From assembly GCA_000405245.1 (NCBI GenBank), contig ASMQ01000007.1:1-37370 (forward strand): a DNA stretch of 37,370 nt. Reading direction: 5' to 3'. Position 1 is the first letter of the stretch. Each line of letters begins with the position of its first letter. Position numbers and translations under genes: made by a program. Below, piece after piece: positions 23,973-31,218 of the stretch. Origin of the DNA: Candidatus Aenigmarchaeum subterraneum SCGC AAA011-O16 (lineage in GTDB: Archaea > Aenigmatarchaeota > Aenigmatarchaeia > Aenigmatarchaeales > Aenigmatarchaeaceae). The notes under the pieces are model-generated. The model saw nothing but the letters and a program-made list of their open reading frames with translations. It did not search any database and was not told the origin of the DNA.

Positions 23973-25555
23973 ATTCCGGTTGATCCTGCCGGAGATCACT
24001 GCTATCAGGTTCCGACTAAGCCATGCGAGGCGTGAGCTATCTGGGCTCGCCGAACTGCTGAGTAACACGTAGTTAACCTGACCTCAAGTAGGGGATAATC
24101 TCGGGAAACTGAGGCTAATACCCTATAGTTGTGAAATGCTGGAATGCGTTCACAGCGAAATCTACGGAGCTTGAGGATGGGACTGCGACGTATCAGGTTG
24201 ATGCGAGTGTAAAGTACTCACATGCCTATAACGCGTAGGGGTTATGAGAGTAAAAGCCTCCAGATGCCTTCTGAGACATGAAGGCAGGTCCTACGGGACG
24301 CAGCAGGCGCGAAACCTTTCCAATTCGTTAGCGCGTGAGAAGGGGAGCTTGAGTGGTTATGCAATGCATAACCTTTTCTCTTGTCTAAAAAACAAGGGGA
24401 ATAAGTGGTGGGCAAGACGGGTGCCAGCCGCCGCGGTAATACCCGCGCCACGAGTGGTGATCTCGTTTATTGGGTCTAAAGAGAGCGTAGCCGGTCTGAC
24501 AAGTCTCTGGTGAAATCTGGCAGCTAACTGTCAGGCGTGCTGGAGATACTATCAGGCTTGGGAGCGGGAAAGGATGGAGGTATTCCACGGGTAGGAGTTA
24601 AATCCTTTAATCCGTGGAGGACCACCAGTGGCGAAGGCGTCCATCCGGAACGCGTCCGACGGTGAGGCTCGAAAGCGTGGGGAGCAAATGGGATTAGATA
24701 CCCCAGTAGTCCACGCTGTAAACGATGTCCCTTTGGTGTTGCATTCTCTACGGGAGACTGCAGTGCCGGAGCGTAGGTGTTAAAGGGACCACCTGGGGAG
24801 TACGGTCGCAAGACTGAAACTTAAGGGAATTGGCGGGGGAGCACACAAGGGGTGGAGGCTGCGGTTCAATTGGATTCAACGCCGGACACCTTACTCGCGC
24901 AGACAGCAGAATGAAGGTCAGCCTGACGGGTTTACCAGACAAGCTGAGAGGTATTGCATGGCCATCGTCAGCTCGTACCATGAGGCGTGCCGTTAAGTCG
25001 GTTAACGAGCGAGACCCACACCACCAGTTGCAATCACAATCCCAGGAGAAATCCAAAAGATTGTGAGCACTCTGGTAGGACCGCTGCTGCTAAAGCAGAG
25101 GAAGGAGTGGGCGACGGTAGGTCCGTATGGTCCGATTGCGCGAGGCTACACGCGGCCTACAATGGTTAGGACAATGTGATGCCACTCCGAAAGGAGGAGC
25201 TAATCACCTAAACCTAGCCCTAGTTCAGATTGAGGGCTGCAACTCGCCCTCATGAAGCTGGAATCCCTAGTAAGCGAACGTCATAATCGTTCGCTGAATA
25301 CGTCCCTGCTCTTTGCACACACCGCCTGTCAAGCCATGCGAGTAGATTTTTGGTGAGGCTTTTCCTCTTAGGAAAGTCGAGCCAAAGATTTGCGAGTGGG
25401 GCTAAGTCATAACAGGATGTGCAGCAATTCATTTTGTCTCAATGATTGAAGAAAAGGCGGATGGCTTTTGCCATAAACGAGGTGAAAAGAGAGATTTTTG
25501 CTGGCATTCTATGAGAAGGTAGCCCTACTGGAAGGTGGGGCTGGATCACCTCCTT
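23973..25555 (+). rRNA. rrs: 16S rRNA (archaeal) with one intron-like insertion
   Basis: The 5' end ATTCCGGTTGATCCTGCCGGA and the 3' end CTGGATCACCTCCTTA are both present. Conserved inner strings include GTGCCAGCCGCCGCGGTAAT, ATTAGATACCCCAGTAGTCC, AAACTTAAGGGAATTGGCGG and CACACCGCCTGTCA, and the archaeal signature is clear. Total length is about 1583 nt, about 100 nt more than usual; the excess is one block at 25414-25515. Helix 45 keeps the GGAA loop for dimethylation and CCTCC for Shine-Dalgarno pairing. No 23S or 5S gene follows; a protein gene on the other strand begins at once. Ends are accurate to a few bases. Confidence 0.97.
25414..25515 (+). other. 102-nt intron in 16S rRNA, between C1501 and A1502 (E. 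coli numbering)
   Basis: Within the universal AAGTCGTAACAAGGTAGCC region the gene reads AAGTCATAAC, then 102 extra nt, then AAGGTAGCC. A bulge-helix-bulge fits well. Exon CATA pairs with intron TATG as the central 4 bp, with bulges ACA and AGA. The intron ends GGATG/CATTC pair, and an inner CAGCAA/TTGCTG stem extends the helix. Cutting AC^A and AG^A joins the exons to the conserved sequence exactly. There is no ORF in the insertion. Confidence 0.8.
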
Positions 25556-25592
25556 AATATTTAATCTGTCACATTCCAAAACATTCCACACA

Positions 25593-26510
25593 TCATTTTG
25601 CTATTATTCTGACGTCATCAAAATACGTATTCAAACCTGGAACAGAGGGAACCCAATATTTATACAAATACATACTGTCATCTGGAGGCACAGCTGGATC
25701 AGAATATGTAATGGCTAAAACATCATTCAAATAAACCTTTATGGTTTGCCCGATAGCTTCGACCCTCACATTTACAAAAGTGTTGACTGTATCGCCTGTA
25801 TACGAGTAGGAACCTACATATTCTGTTCCGCTTTTATACAAAAATAAAGTAGCTAGATTAGCAGCGCGAGTGTGCAACGGAGTAGCATATGTTCTCCTAA
25901 ATCCTGCCCCAGCCCAGCCACCAATATCTTGTTTTATTTTATACTCAAGCACAAAATCCTTGAATCCTATGTTTAAAGGACTGGAAGAACCGTTTCCGGA
26001 AATTCTATAAATTTGATTGGTAACGTTAAACATTCCAGAAATTATTTTCCACCCTCTATCATCTCCATCGTTAAAGTCATCGAAAAAAACTATCTTTGGC
26101 ATTACGCCTGTTTTTGAAGAAGAGACTCCGCCGATAGTTGAGACTCTGAACTTTCCAGTTTTGTTTGCTATATCGCCGAATTTTGTTACTCCGTAAACAG
26201 AAAAAAACCCTACATCCTTTTCAGTCAGGACGGATTTTTCTGAAGTGAAAACAACAGGCGAATCCTCAAAATATATACTGAAGTTTGATAAGTTCCCTTC
26301 TCCGAGATTTCTCACATAAATGTTGTTGTCAGCAATAGATTCGATTCGTAAGGCGACTCTTGTTCCCTCAATAACCTTCTCTGTCTGTTCCGCTCCGGTT
26401 TCTGTTGTTGTTTTCACGACTCCAGTAAACCATATGTAGGCTGTTGCAACCAATGCCACAGAAATTAGCAAAATAACTATTACTGATATAAGTGCGGATA
26501 CAGCTTTCAT
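25593..26510 (-). CDS. pilin-like protein with a lectin-type C-terminal domain
   Basis: The 305-residue product starts MKAVSALISVIVILLISVALVA, an archaeal type IV pilin/archaellin N-terminal helix with almost no leader. A beta-rich domain follows (IESIADNNIYVRNLGEGNL, typical of archaeal pilins). From about residue 140, FDDFNDGDDRGWKIISG begins a concanavalin-like/LamG-type domain ending TYFDDVRI. The second domain commonly binds carbohydrate, so a surface adhesin is likely. It begins far from, and converges on, 16S rRNA; its last 3 bp are part of the rRNA processing stem. tRNA-Ala lies just upstream on the same strand. Confidence 0.82.
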   Translation of the reverse strand: MKAVSALISVIVILLISVALVATAYIWFTGVVKTTTETGAEQTEKVIEGTRVALRIESIADNNIYVRNLGEGNLSNFSIYFEDSPVVFTSEKSVLTEKDVGFFSVYGVTKFGDIANKTGKFRVSTIGGVSSSKTGVMPKIVFFDDFNDGDDRGWKIISGMFNVTNQIYRISGNGSSSPLNIGFKDFVLEYKIKQDIGGWAGAGFRRTYATPLHTRAANLATLFLYKSGTEYVGSYSYTGDTVNTFVNVRVEAIGQTIKVYLNDVLAITYSDPAVPPDDSMYLYKYWVPSVPGLNTYFDDVRIIAK

Positions 26511-26547
26511 ACAGAATTATTCGCAGTTCTTAAATAAAGGTTTAATG

Positions 26548-26631
26548 TGGACCAGACGGGATTCGAACCCGCAACCTCCACCTTTCCTGTAAAAATGCAA
26601 GGGTGGCGTCATTCCGTTAGACCACTGGCCC
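26548..26631 (-). tRNA. tRNA-Ala (TGC) with a 12-nt intron at 37/38
   Basis: On the minus strand the acceptor GGGCCAG pairs with CTGGTCC (G3-T70 wobble, the Ala identity pair), discriminator A, no CCA. The stem CCACC/GGTGG closes CTTGCA-A, anticodon TGC. The 12 nt TTTTTACAGGAA (plus 26584-26595) interrupt at 37/38. The T arm is GCGGG-TTCGAAT-CCCGT. The mature length is 72 nt. Confidence 0.95.
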
Positions 26632-26668
26632 GTGTTAGAAATTAGATACGAATTCAATTTAAAGCTTA

Positions 26669-27154
26669 TTAAATTTTGTGGACTTTTAATGTATCTGGAG
26701 CAATCTTTCTACCGATAGACTCCATCCTGTCTAAACCTACTTCTTGTAAAGATAAAGGTAATGAAAGCTTTGCTTCTTGAAGCGCTTTATCCCAAGGTAG
26801 AAGATTTTTATGCCAATGATCAGGGATCATCAAACCTGGATCAAATTCTATTTGCAGAACGTTTGGAGCATTATAAGCTTTTCTTAGCAATTCTGCTGCC
26901 ATATTTTCTGCTAGTATCATGTCCTCTATGAGATAGAATCCTCTATAAATAAAATCAACCGGAGAAGAAGGTTTAACACCTTTGAAATTAGTTTTATAAT
27001 AATGTCTTTTTGTTGTTATAACAAATAAATCAGAATTTACAGGAAGTCCTTGAGGTTGATATTTGGAAACTATTAATCTCGTTTCCTTGGTTTCAGAAAT
27101 TTGAACATAACTTATCGAACCTTCCTCTATCTGGCAAAAAGAATCTTTAGACAT
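26669..27154 (-). CDS. unassigned soluble protein
   Basis: I do not recognise this 161-residue protein. It has no signal or membrane segment. The middle is strand-rich (TRLIVSKYQPQG, DLFVITTKRHYYKTNFKG, VDFIYRGFYLIEDMI), then helices and a conserved-looking IPDHWHKNLLPWDKAL with two His and two Trp. The gene follows Alba on the same strand with a 34-bp gap and could share its transcript. Confidence 0.72.
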   Translation of the reverse strand: MSKDSFCQIEEGSISYVQISETKETRLIVSKYQPQGLPVNSDLFVITTKRHYYKTNFKGVKPSSPVDFIYRGFYLIEDMILAENMAAELLRKAYNAPNVLQIEFDPGLMIPDHWHKNLLPWDKALQEAKLSLPLSLQEVGLDRMESIGRKIAPDTLKVHKI

Positions 27155-27188
27155 AGCTAAAGATTAAATAAAAAAGAATTTAAGCTTG

Positions 27189-27479
27189 TTATTTATTTCT
27201 TCCAAGAATGATCTCTATGCTAGAGACGTTTAGTTTATCTCCCTGTTCTGATTCAACTTGCTCTGTTCCTATGTTCACTCCTTTAATGGTAGCATCTGTC
27301 AAAAACTTGTTTCTCAATATCTCGGCTACATCCACAGCGTGCGAAATTGCTCTGCCTCTCGCCTTTAAAATAACTTCAGACCTTCCATCATTGAATTGCG
27401 TCACGCAAGCAAGAACATAGCTCATAGCAGGTTTTTTGCCAACAAAGACTACATTACTATCTGGATTTCTATCTGCCAC
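27189..27479 (-). CDS. albA: Alba DNA/RNA-binding chromatin protein
   Basis: The ~97-residue product matches Alba. It shows [21 protein letters not shown], where the Lys-Lys pair contacts nucleic acid, and then [24 protein letters not shown]. The C-terminal strand reads [10 protein letters not shown]. Alba coats archaeal DNA and binds RNA. A GTG at 27488 is in frame, but GTG 27479 has an AGGTG ribosome-binding site 6 nt before it and begins VADRNPDSN. It lies 20 bp after a pilin-like gene on the same strand. Confidence 0.95.
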   Translation of the reverse strand: MADRNPDSNVVFVGKKPAMSYVLACVTQFNDGRSEVILKARGRAISHAVDVAEILRNKFLTDATIKGVNIGTEQVESEQGDKLNVSSIEIILGRNK

Positions 27480-27499
27480 TACTAACACCTAATTTATTT

Positions 27500-27865
27500 T
27501 TACTGAATACCGGGACAGCTGCATTGAATTTTACATTCTCTATCTGTCGGAGCACCTGTCCAATCTCTGCATAAGGTAAATAGATTGTCTGTTTTGTATC
27601 CTGAACCCCACTGAGCAGGATTACTCGTATAGTTTATACCACCGCTTCTATCTGCATCAAAATTGACTGGGATTGTTGTTGTGTTTGTTGTTCCACAGTT
27701 TCTCTGAAGTAATTGACTGCAAGCATTGTTTTTTGCAGCTGTTAAACTGATACCTGCCGAACTGCCTATGAATCCGCTCGTATACAACGCCACAAGTCCT
27801 AACAAAACTATGACTGCAATAGCTACAACCACTAGAACGTTTATCGGAAGTTCGACGCCTTTCAT
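27500..27865 (-). CDS. Cys-rich pilin-like protein with EF-hand-like loop (paralogue 1)
   Basis: The 121-residue product starts MKGVELPINVLVVVAIAVIVLLGLVALY: a two-residue leader, Gly, a conserved Glu and a hydrophobic helix, as in archaeal class III signals. After the helix come six Cys. The loop FDADRSGGIN resembles the first half of an EF-hand/dockerin calcium loop. The end is ECKIQCSCPG. The same order (C-x6-C, FDA loop, C, C-x-C) is found in the next two genes, so these are tandem duplicates. It probably forms a short secreted, disulphide-bonded pilus subunit. Confidence 0.8.
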   Translation of the reverse strand: MKGVELPINVLVVVAIAVIVLLGLVALYTSGFIGSSAGISLTAAKNNACSQLLQRNCGTTNTTTIPVNFDADRSGGINYTSNPAQWGSGYKTDNLFTLCRDWTGAPTDRECKIQCSCPGIQ

Positions 27866-27914
27866 TGAATCACTTGCTTAATTTCTTATATAAAAACCTA
27901 AATATAAAGATTCA

Positions 27915-28289
27915 CTATCCTGGACAGCCGCAAACTCTGACTAGACAGACATTTTTGAATTCAGGCCTAACGGTTCCAGTAGGATTATCCCAGGTCACTG
28001 GACCACTATAGAAATAATAGCAGATTGCCGTAAAGTTGTCTGGATTCTCATTCACGTTTCCATTTTTGTTTGCATCAAAATTCTCCACAGGAATTTTTTG
28101 TGCTGTGCTTGGATCTGAACAGAAAGACGGGTTTATTTTGGTACAGGTGGCTTTTGTAGCAGCCTGTAAATTCAAAGATTGACTGCTGGGATTAAAGGCG
28201 CCCAGAAGTAAACCGACAACTGCGAGGAGAACAATAACACCAACCACTATAAATATTACAGTATTTATCGGAAGTTCGGAACCTTTCAT
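27915..28289 (-). CDS. Cys-rich pilin-like protein with EF-hand-like loop (paralogue 2)
   Basis: The ~124-residue product starts MKGSELPINTVIFIVVGVIVLLAVVG, a pilin-type helix. The mature part shows TCTKINPSFC, the loop FDANKNGNVN, then IC, VC and a terminal VCGCPG, matching its neighbours. ATG 28289 directly follows the stop of the upstream paralogue. An ORF start at 28307 would overlap it and add an unconserved FVVVK, so it is rejected. Confidence 0.8.
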   Translation of the reverse strand: MKGSELPINTVIFIVVGVIVLLAVVGLLLGAFNPSSQSLNLQAATKATCTKINPSFCSDPSTAQKIPVENFDANKNGNVNENPDNFTAICYYFYSGPVTWDNPTGTVRPEFKNVCLVRVCGCPG

Positions 28290-28290
28290 T

Positions 28291-28650
28291 TTAACAACCA
28301 CAAACATTTTGTTTACATTGAGTTATGTTAGCTCCATAATAACATTTGCAAAGCATATATAAATTATCGCTCGCTGGCGACGCTTTATTGCCACAACCAT
28401 CTGTTCCCGAAGCTGAATCAAGCTGCCCGTCTTTATCTGCATCAAAATCGCTGATTAAAATATTTTGCGGCTCTACAGAGCAACCTTGAGAAATGAGTTT
28501 GTTGCATGCACTTGTTTTTGCATCTATCAGACTCAAGCTTCCTACTCCAGGCTGTATGCCACCTGACACAAAAGCAACAATCACAAAAAGAACAATTACT
28601 GCTAGGAGAATTATTATTAATGCATTTATTGTCAATGATATTGCTTTCAT
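28291..28650 (-). CDS. Cys-rich pilin-like protein with EF-hand-like loop (paralogue 3)
   Basis: The 119-residue product starts MKAISLTINALIIILLAVIVLFVIVAF. Lys-Ala replaces Lys-Gly at the presumed cleavage site. It has eight Cys, with SACNKLISQGC after the helix and NVCGC at the end. The loop FDADKDGQLD is the best calcium-type loop of the three (Asp at positions 1, 3, 5, 9). An extra TDGCGNK insertion adds a Cys. It is 8 bp downstream of the 346-residue pseudopilin-like gene. Confidence 0.8.
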   Translation of the reverse strand: MKAISLTINALIIILLAVIVLFVIVAFVSGGIQPGVGSLSLIDAKTSACNKLISQGCSVEPQNILISDFDADKDGQLDSASGTDGCGNKASPASDNLYMLCKCYYGANITQCKQNVCGC

Positions 28651-28658
28651 TTCAAAAC

Positions 28659-29696
28659 CTATGATGGAGTAGTTAGCGCTGCTAAAAATTTCAGTTTCAA
28701 GTAATCATATTTTATCGTTCGTCCGAAATTATCAATAATTGCGGTCGACGGATTATAAACTATGCAGTCGTAGTCCCCTCTCGGCAAACAGCTTTTATCC
28801 TCTATCATAAATTCCGCATCGCCGCCGACTGGATTTATTTCGAAGTTTATTCCAGGGTAAAAGACCTCTAAAACGTTTTCAAACTCATCCCCCACATCCG
28901 AGAAGGTTGCTCCGGCAAGCCTTCCGTTTTTATTTGTCAAACCACAGTCGAAAACCGTTTTAATCAGATTCTGGACTGGAATATAATAAAACCCGTCTCC
29001 AGGATCCGAGCCTTCTGCAATAGACTGGAAAGAACAACCCGTTTGAGGTGCTCCGGAAACAGTTTTAACATCAAACCTCGAATTCGGAGTTTTAATGTCA
29101 CCTTGAGTAAAAGCAACTCTAGATTTTAGAATCTTATATTTCTCATTTTCAAAGAGTTTTCTTCCTATTTGAAAAAGTTTGAAGTATGAAGAGGCTGCAG
29201 TCTGATCCAAAACAATATTCACGTCCGCTTTCCCATCAATGTTAGAATCAGCAAACACTATTCTCTGCGTTCCGGAGACCTTGAAGCATTTTGAATTCAA
29301 AAGATTAGAAGGCTCACAAGGGTCGATAATAATGTTTTTGTCCAGGAAATTTAAAGTCCTGCCTTCGAAATTCCCGTTTTTAATACCTGAAGGCAAGATT
29401 AATGAAATTCTATTAGATAAAGAATTCTCTGCATCTGAAAGCGTCGGTTTACTTATGTCCCATAAAACCTCATTTTGCCCTTCTAAATAAGCCGCTTGCT
29501 CCCCGATAGGTTTTGTAGCTTCGTCAACCGTCTTTCTATAGAATTGTATTTCGTTCGTGAAAGATGTCGCCAATTCTCCTCTGAGAATGTTTATGTTTTC
29601 TTGTGCCCCGCCACCTTTTGTTAAAAGCCAGAGTACGAAAGCGGATATCAAAAACAAAACTATTCCTGTTATCGGTATCACTATGCCTTTTTTCAT
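28659..29696 (-). CDS. large membrane-anchored pilin-like protein
   Basis: The ~345-residue product starts MKKGIVIPITGIVLFLISAFVLWLL, a single N-terminal helix of pilin type, then a large extracytoplasmic part rich in Asp, Asn and aromatic residues with seven Cys (for example PCEPSNLLNSKC, GDYDC). A segment FADSNIDGKADVNIVL near residue 150 again resembles a D-x-D/N-x-D-G loop. No enzyme motif is seen. ATG 29696 follows the previous stop; the earlier in-frame start at 29708 overlaps. It could be a minor pilin or tip protein. Confidence 0.72.
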   Translation of the reverse strand: MKKGIVIPITGIVLFLISAFVLWLLTKGGGAQENINILRGELATSFTNEIQFYRKTVDEATKPIGEQAAYLEGQNEVLWDISKPTLSDAENSLSNRISLILPSGIKNGNFEGRTLNFLDKNIIIDPCEPSNLLNSKCFKVSGTQRIVFADSNIDGKADVNIVLDQTAASSYFKLFQIGRKLFENEKYKILKSRVAFTQGDIKTPNSRFDVKTVSGAPQTGCSFQSIAEGSDPGDGFYYIPVQNLIKTVFDCGLTNKNGRLAGATFSDVGDEFENVLEVFYPGINFEINPVGGDAEFMIEDKSCLPRGDYDCIVYNPSTAIIDNFGRTIKYDYLKLKFLAALTTPS

Positions 29697-29697
29697 A

Positions 29698-30228
29698 TCA
29701 ACCAACAATGTACTCCAATACGCCTTCGTTCTGTGGAGAAAAAATCCTCAGAGAGACCTTCTGCAACCTTATTCTGTCTCTATTTCTCAACTGGTCTAAA
29801 TCTTTAGCATCCCAAAAAATCGGATGATTGTTGCCGCTGATTTTTAGATTCAGCAGAAGTATTTTGTCGCCTTTAGGCCAAACACTCAAAACTTTTGTTG
29901 AGGCATCTTTCAAATCTACAAATTCACCGTTGATGTAGATTTTGTCAACAGAATTCTGTGTCACGGCTTGGGTTAAAATCGTTTTAATTGGAATTTTTTT
30001 GTTAGAATTCGTTTGATAAATGCTTTCTAGAAAAGCTAGCATTGTGTATTCATGCTTGATAGGTAGAAAAGCTGTTTTGATTGTCAGAAAGAACTGCACC
30101 TGCCCTGTAAGGTTTTGTGACACGTTTTTTACGAATATTATTAATCCTCCTAGTAGGTAGCCTGTGGCAATCAGGAAGATGAGGGCTATCAATTCTCCAA
30201 TGAGTGTTATGCCTTTTCTGCTTTTCAT
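29698..30228 (-). CDS. pilin-like protein with GITLIGEL motif
   Basis: The ~176-residue product starts MKSRKGITLIGELIALIFLIATGYLLGG. The KG-ITLIGEL sequence recalls the G-FTLIEL prepilin motif, with Glu at position 6 after the presumed cleavage site, followed by the pilin helix. The rest is a soluble domain with no Cys and no known motif. ATG 30228 comes right after the stop of the previous gene, supporting coupled translation; earlier in-frame starts would overlap it. Confidence 0.75.
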   Translation of the reverse strand: MKSRKGITLIGELIALIFLIATGYLLGGLIIFVKNVSQNLTGQVQFFLTIKTAFLPIKHEYTMLAFLESIYQTNSNKKIPIKTILTQAVTQNSVDKIYINGEFVDLKDASTKVLSVWPKGDKILLLNLKISGNNHPIFWDAKDLDQLRNRDRIRLQKVSLRIFSPQNEGVLEYIVG

Positions 30229-30229
30229 A

Positions 30230-30703
30230 TTAACCAACATAAATTGTAACAATAACAGGCACGATATCTCCAGTAGTTTTTTTGAGGACTGCGGGAATTT
30301 CTTGAAACAATTCCTTGCTTATAGCGTCTGGTTTTAAATTTGAATCAGCTCTATATCCGAACTCGTGAATCAAACCGGTTTTTTGCTCGGTAATAGAAAC
30401 AAGTATATTTTTATTATAAGAAAGGCAACTCGGATTTTGGTTTGTAATACTTGCAGATTCCCTATTGACATCCACTTCATCAAAAAACGCTTTTATTGGG
30501 AAACTATCCTTGGCTTTTGCCATTAAGCATGGAGCACCCATCACAGACTCGCTTACAAGCAAGACTTCTTTTTTAGGTTGGTTCAACTCCAGAGTCGCTG
30601 AATAGTGTGTCACTGAAAAAAACACTGCAAGAAGGGTTATGGCCATAAAAATTACTTCAAGAACTTTCAGAAAGACTCCGAATTCCTCGCTTATTCCTTT
30701 CAT
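30230..30703 (-). CDS. pilin-like membrane-anchored protein
   Basis: The 157-residue product starts MKGISEEFGVFLKVLEVIFMAITLLAVFF: KG, acidic residues, then a hydrophobic helix. The exterior domain has two Cys (GAPCLM, PSCLSY). Its start codon overlaps the stop of the upstream gene (ATGA). No family is recognised; position and N terminus place it among the minor pilins of this operon. Confidence 0.72.
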   Translation of the reverse strand: MKGISEEFGVFLKVLEVIFMAITLLAVFFSVTHYSATLELNQPKKEVLLVSESVMGAPCLMAKAKDSFPIKAFFDEVDVNRESASITNQNPSCLSYNKNILVSITEQKTGLIHEFGYRADSNLKPDAISKELFQEIPAVLKKTTGDIVPVIVTIYVG

Positions 30704-31143
30704 GAACTCTTCCTCACTACTATCGTTAATTGATTCCCTGACTTTCTAACCAGGACTTTTTGTTCAGTTGTGGAATCTGTTAAGTTCAGAATTGTCTGTG
30801 ATATCATAATTCCTGGATAGCGGATGAAAGAAGTGTATGGCTGTATTTTGGTATAAAATACGGTTTGTGGACTCTGTGTGACATTCATAAAATTAAGAGG
30901 GCTCAACTGCACTGTGTGACTCGTCTTAATGCTAATACCGAATTCAGCGTCCCCCGGAACGTTCATTGTGGCCACAGAAAACGTAGCCAGCTCGTTCTGC
31001 AGAAGATTCGGATCAAGTTCCGCAAGAATGCTCAAGGCATTGAACACGATTCCCTTTCCAAAAGCTGTGCTAACAAGAACAACCATGAGTATAAGTCCGA
31101 TAAGAATGAAAATTATGGTCTGCGACTGGCCTTTTTTAGTCAT
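30700..31143 (-). CDS. first pilin-like gene of the operon (KKGQSQ type)
   Basis: The 147-residue product starts MTKKGQSQTIIFILIGLILMVVLVSTAFG, close to the archaeal class III signal KKGQ-x-S, with presumed cleavage after Gly. The mature domain has no Cys and is beta-rich (FGISIKTSHTVQLSPLNF, KVLVRKSGNQLTIVVRKSS). It is divergent from the EF-hand membrane protein across a 75-bp promoter region and leads a run of seven same-strand pilin-like genes. Confidence 0.75.
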   Translation of the reverse strand: MTKKGQSQTIIFILIGLILMVVLVSTAFGKGIVFNALSILAELDPNLLQNELATFSVATMNVPGDAEFGISIKTSHTVQLSPLNFMNVTQSPQTVFYTKIQPYTSFIRYPGIMISQTILNLTDSTTEQKVLVRKSGNQLTIVVRKSS

Positions 31144-31218
31144 ATCTTTTATTCTGTTTTCTTGATATAAATGTTTTTAAAAGAAAGGTTTATAAGGGTT
31201 CTGGAACAAATTTTATTT
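31144..31218. promoter_or_regulatory. divergent promoter region
   Basis: For the minus-strand pilin operon, ACATTTATATC lies about 26 nt before ATG 31143. For the plus-strand gene, GGTTTATAAGGG (about 31183-31194) lies about 30 nt before ATG 31219. Both fit archaeal TATA spacing with short or no leaders. Confidence 0.6.

Noticed and set aside
24242-25432. Several open frames on both strands inside 16S rRNA
   Set aside because: They lie fully within conserved rRNA sequence and have no ribosome-binding or family signal.
25593-31143. Archaellum (flagellar) operon
   Set aside because: No FlaH, FlaI, FlaJ or typical archaellin repeats are present; the pilin-like proteins differ greatly in size and outer domain.
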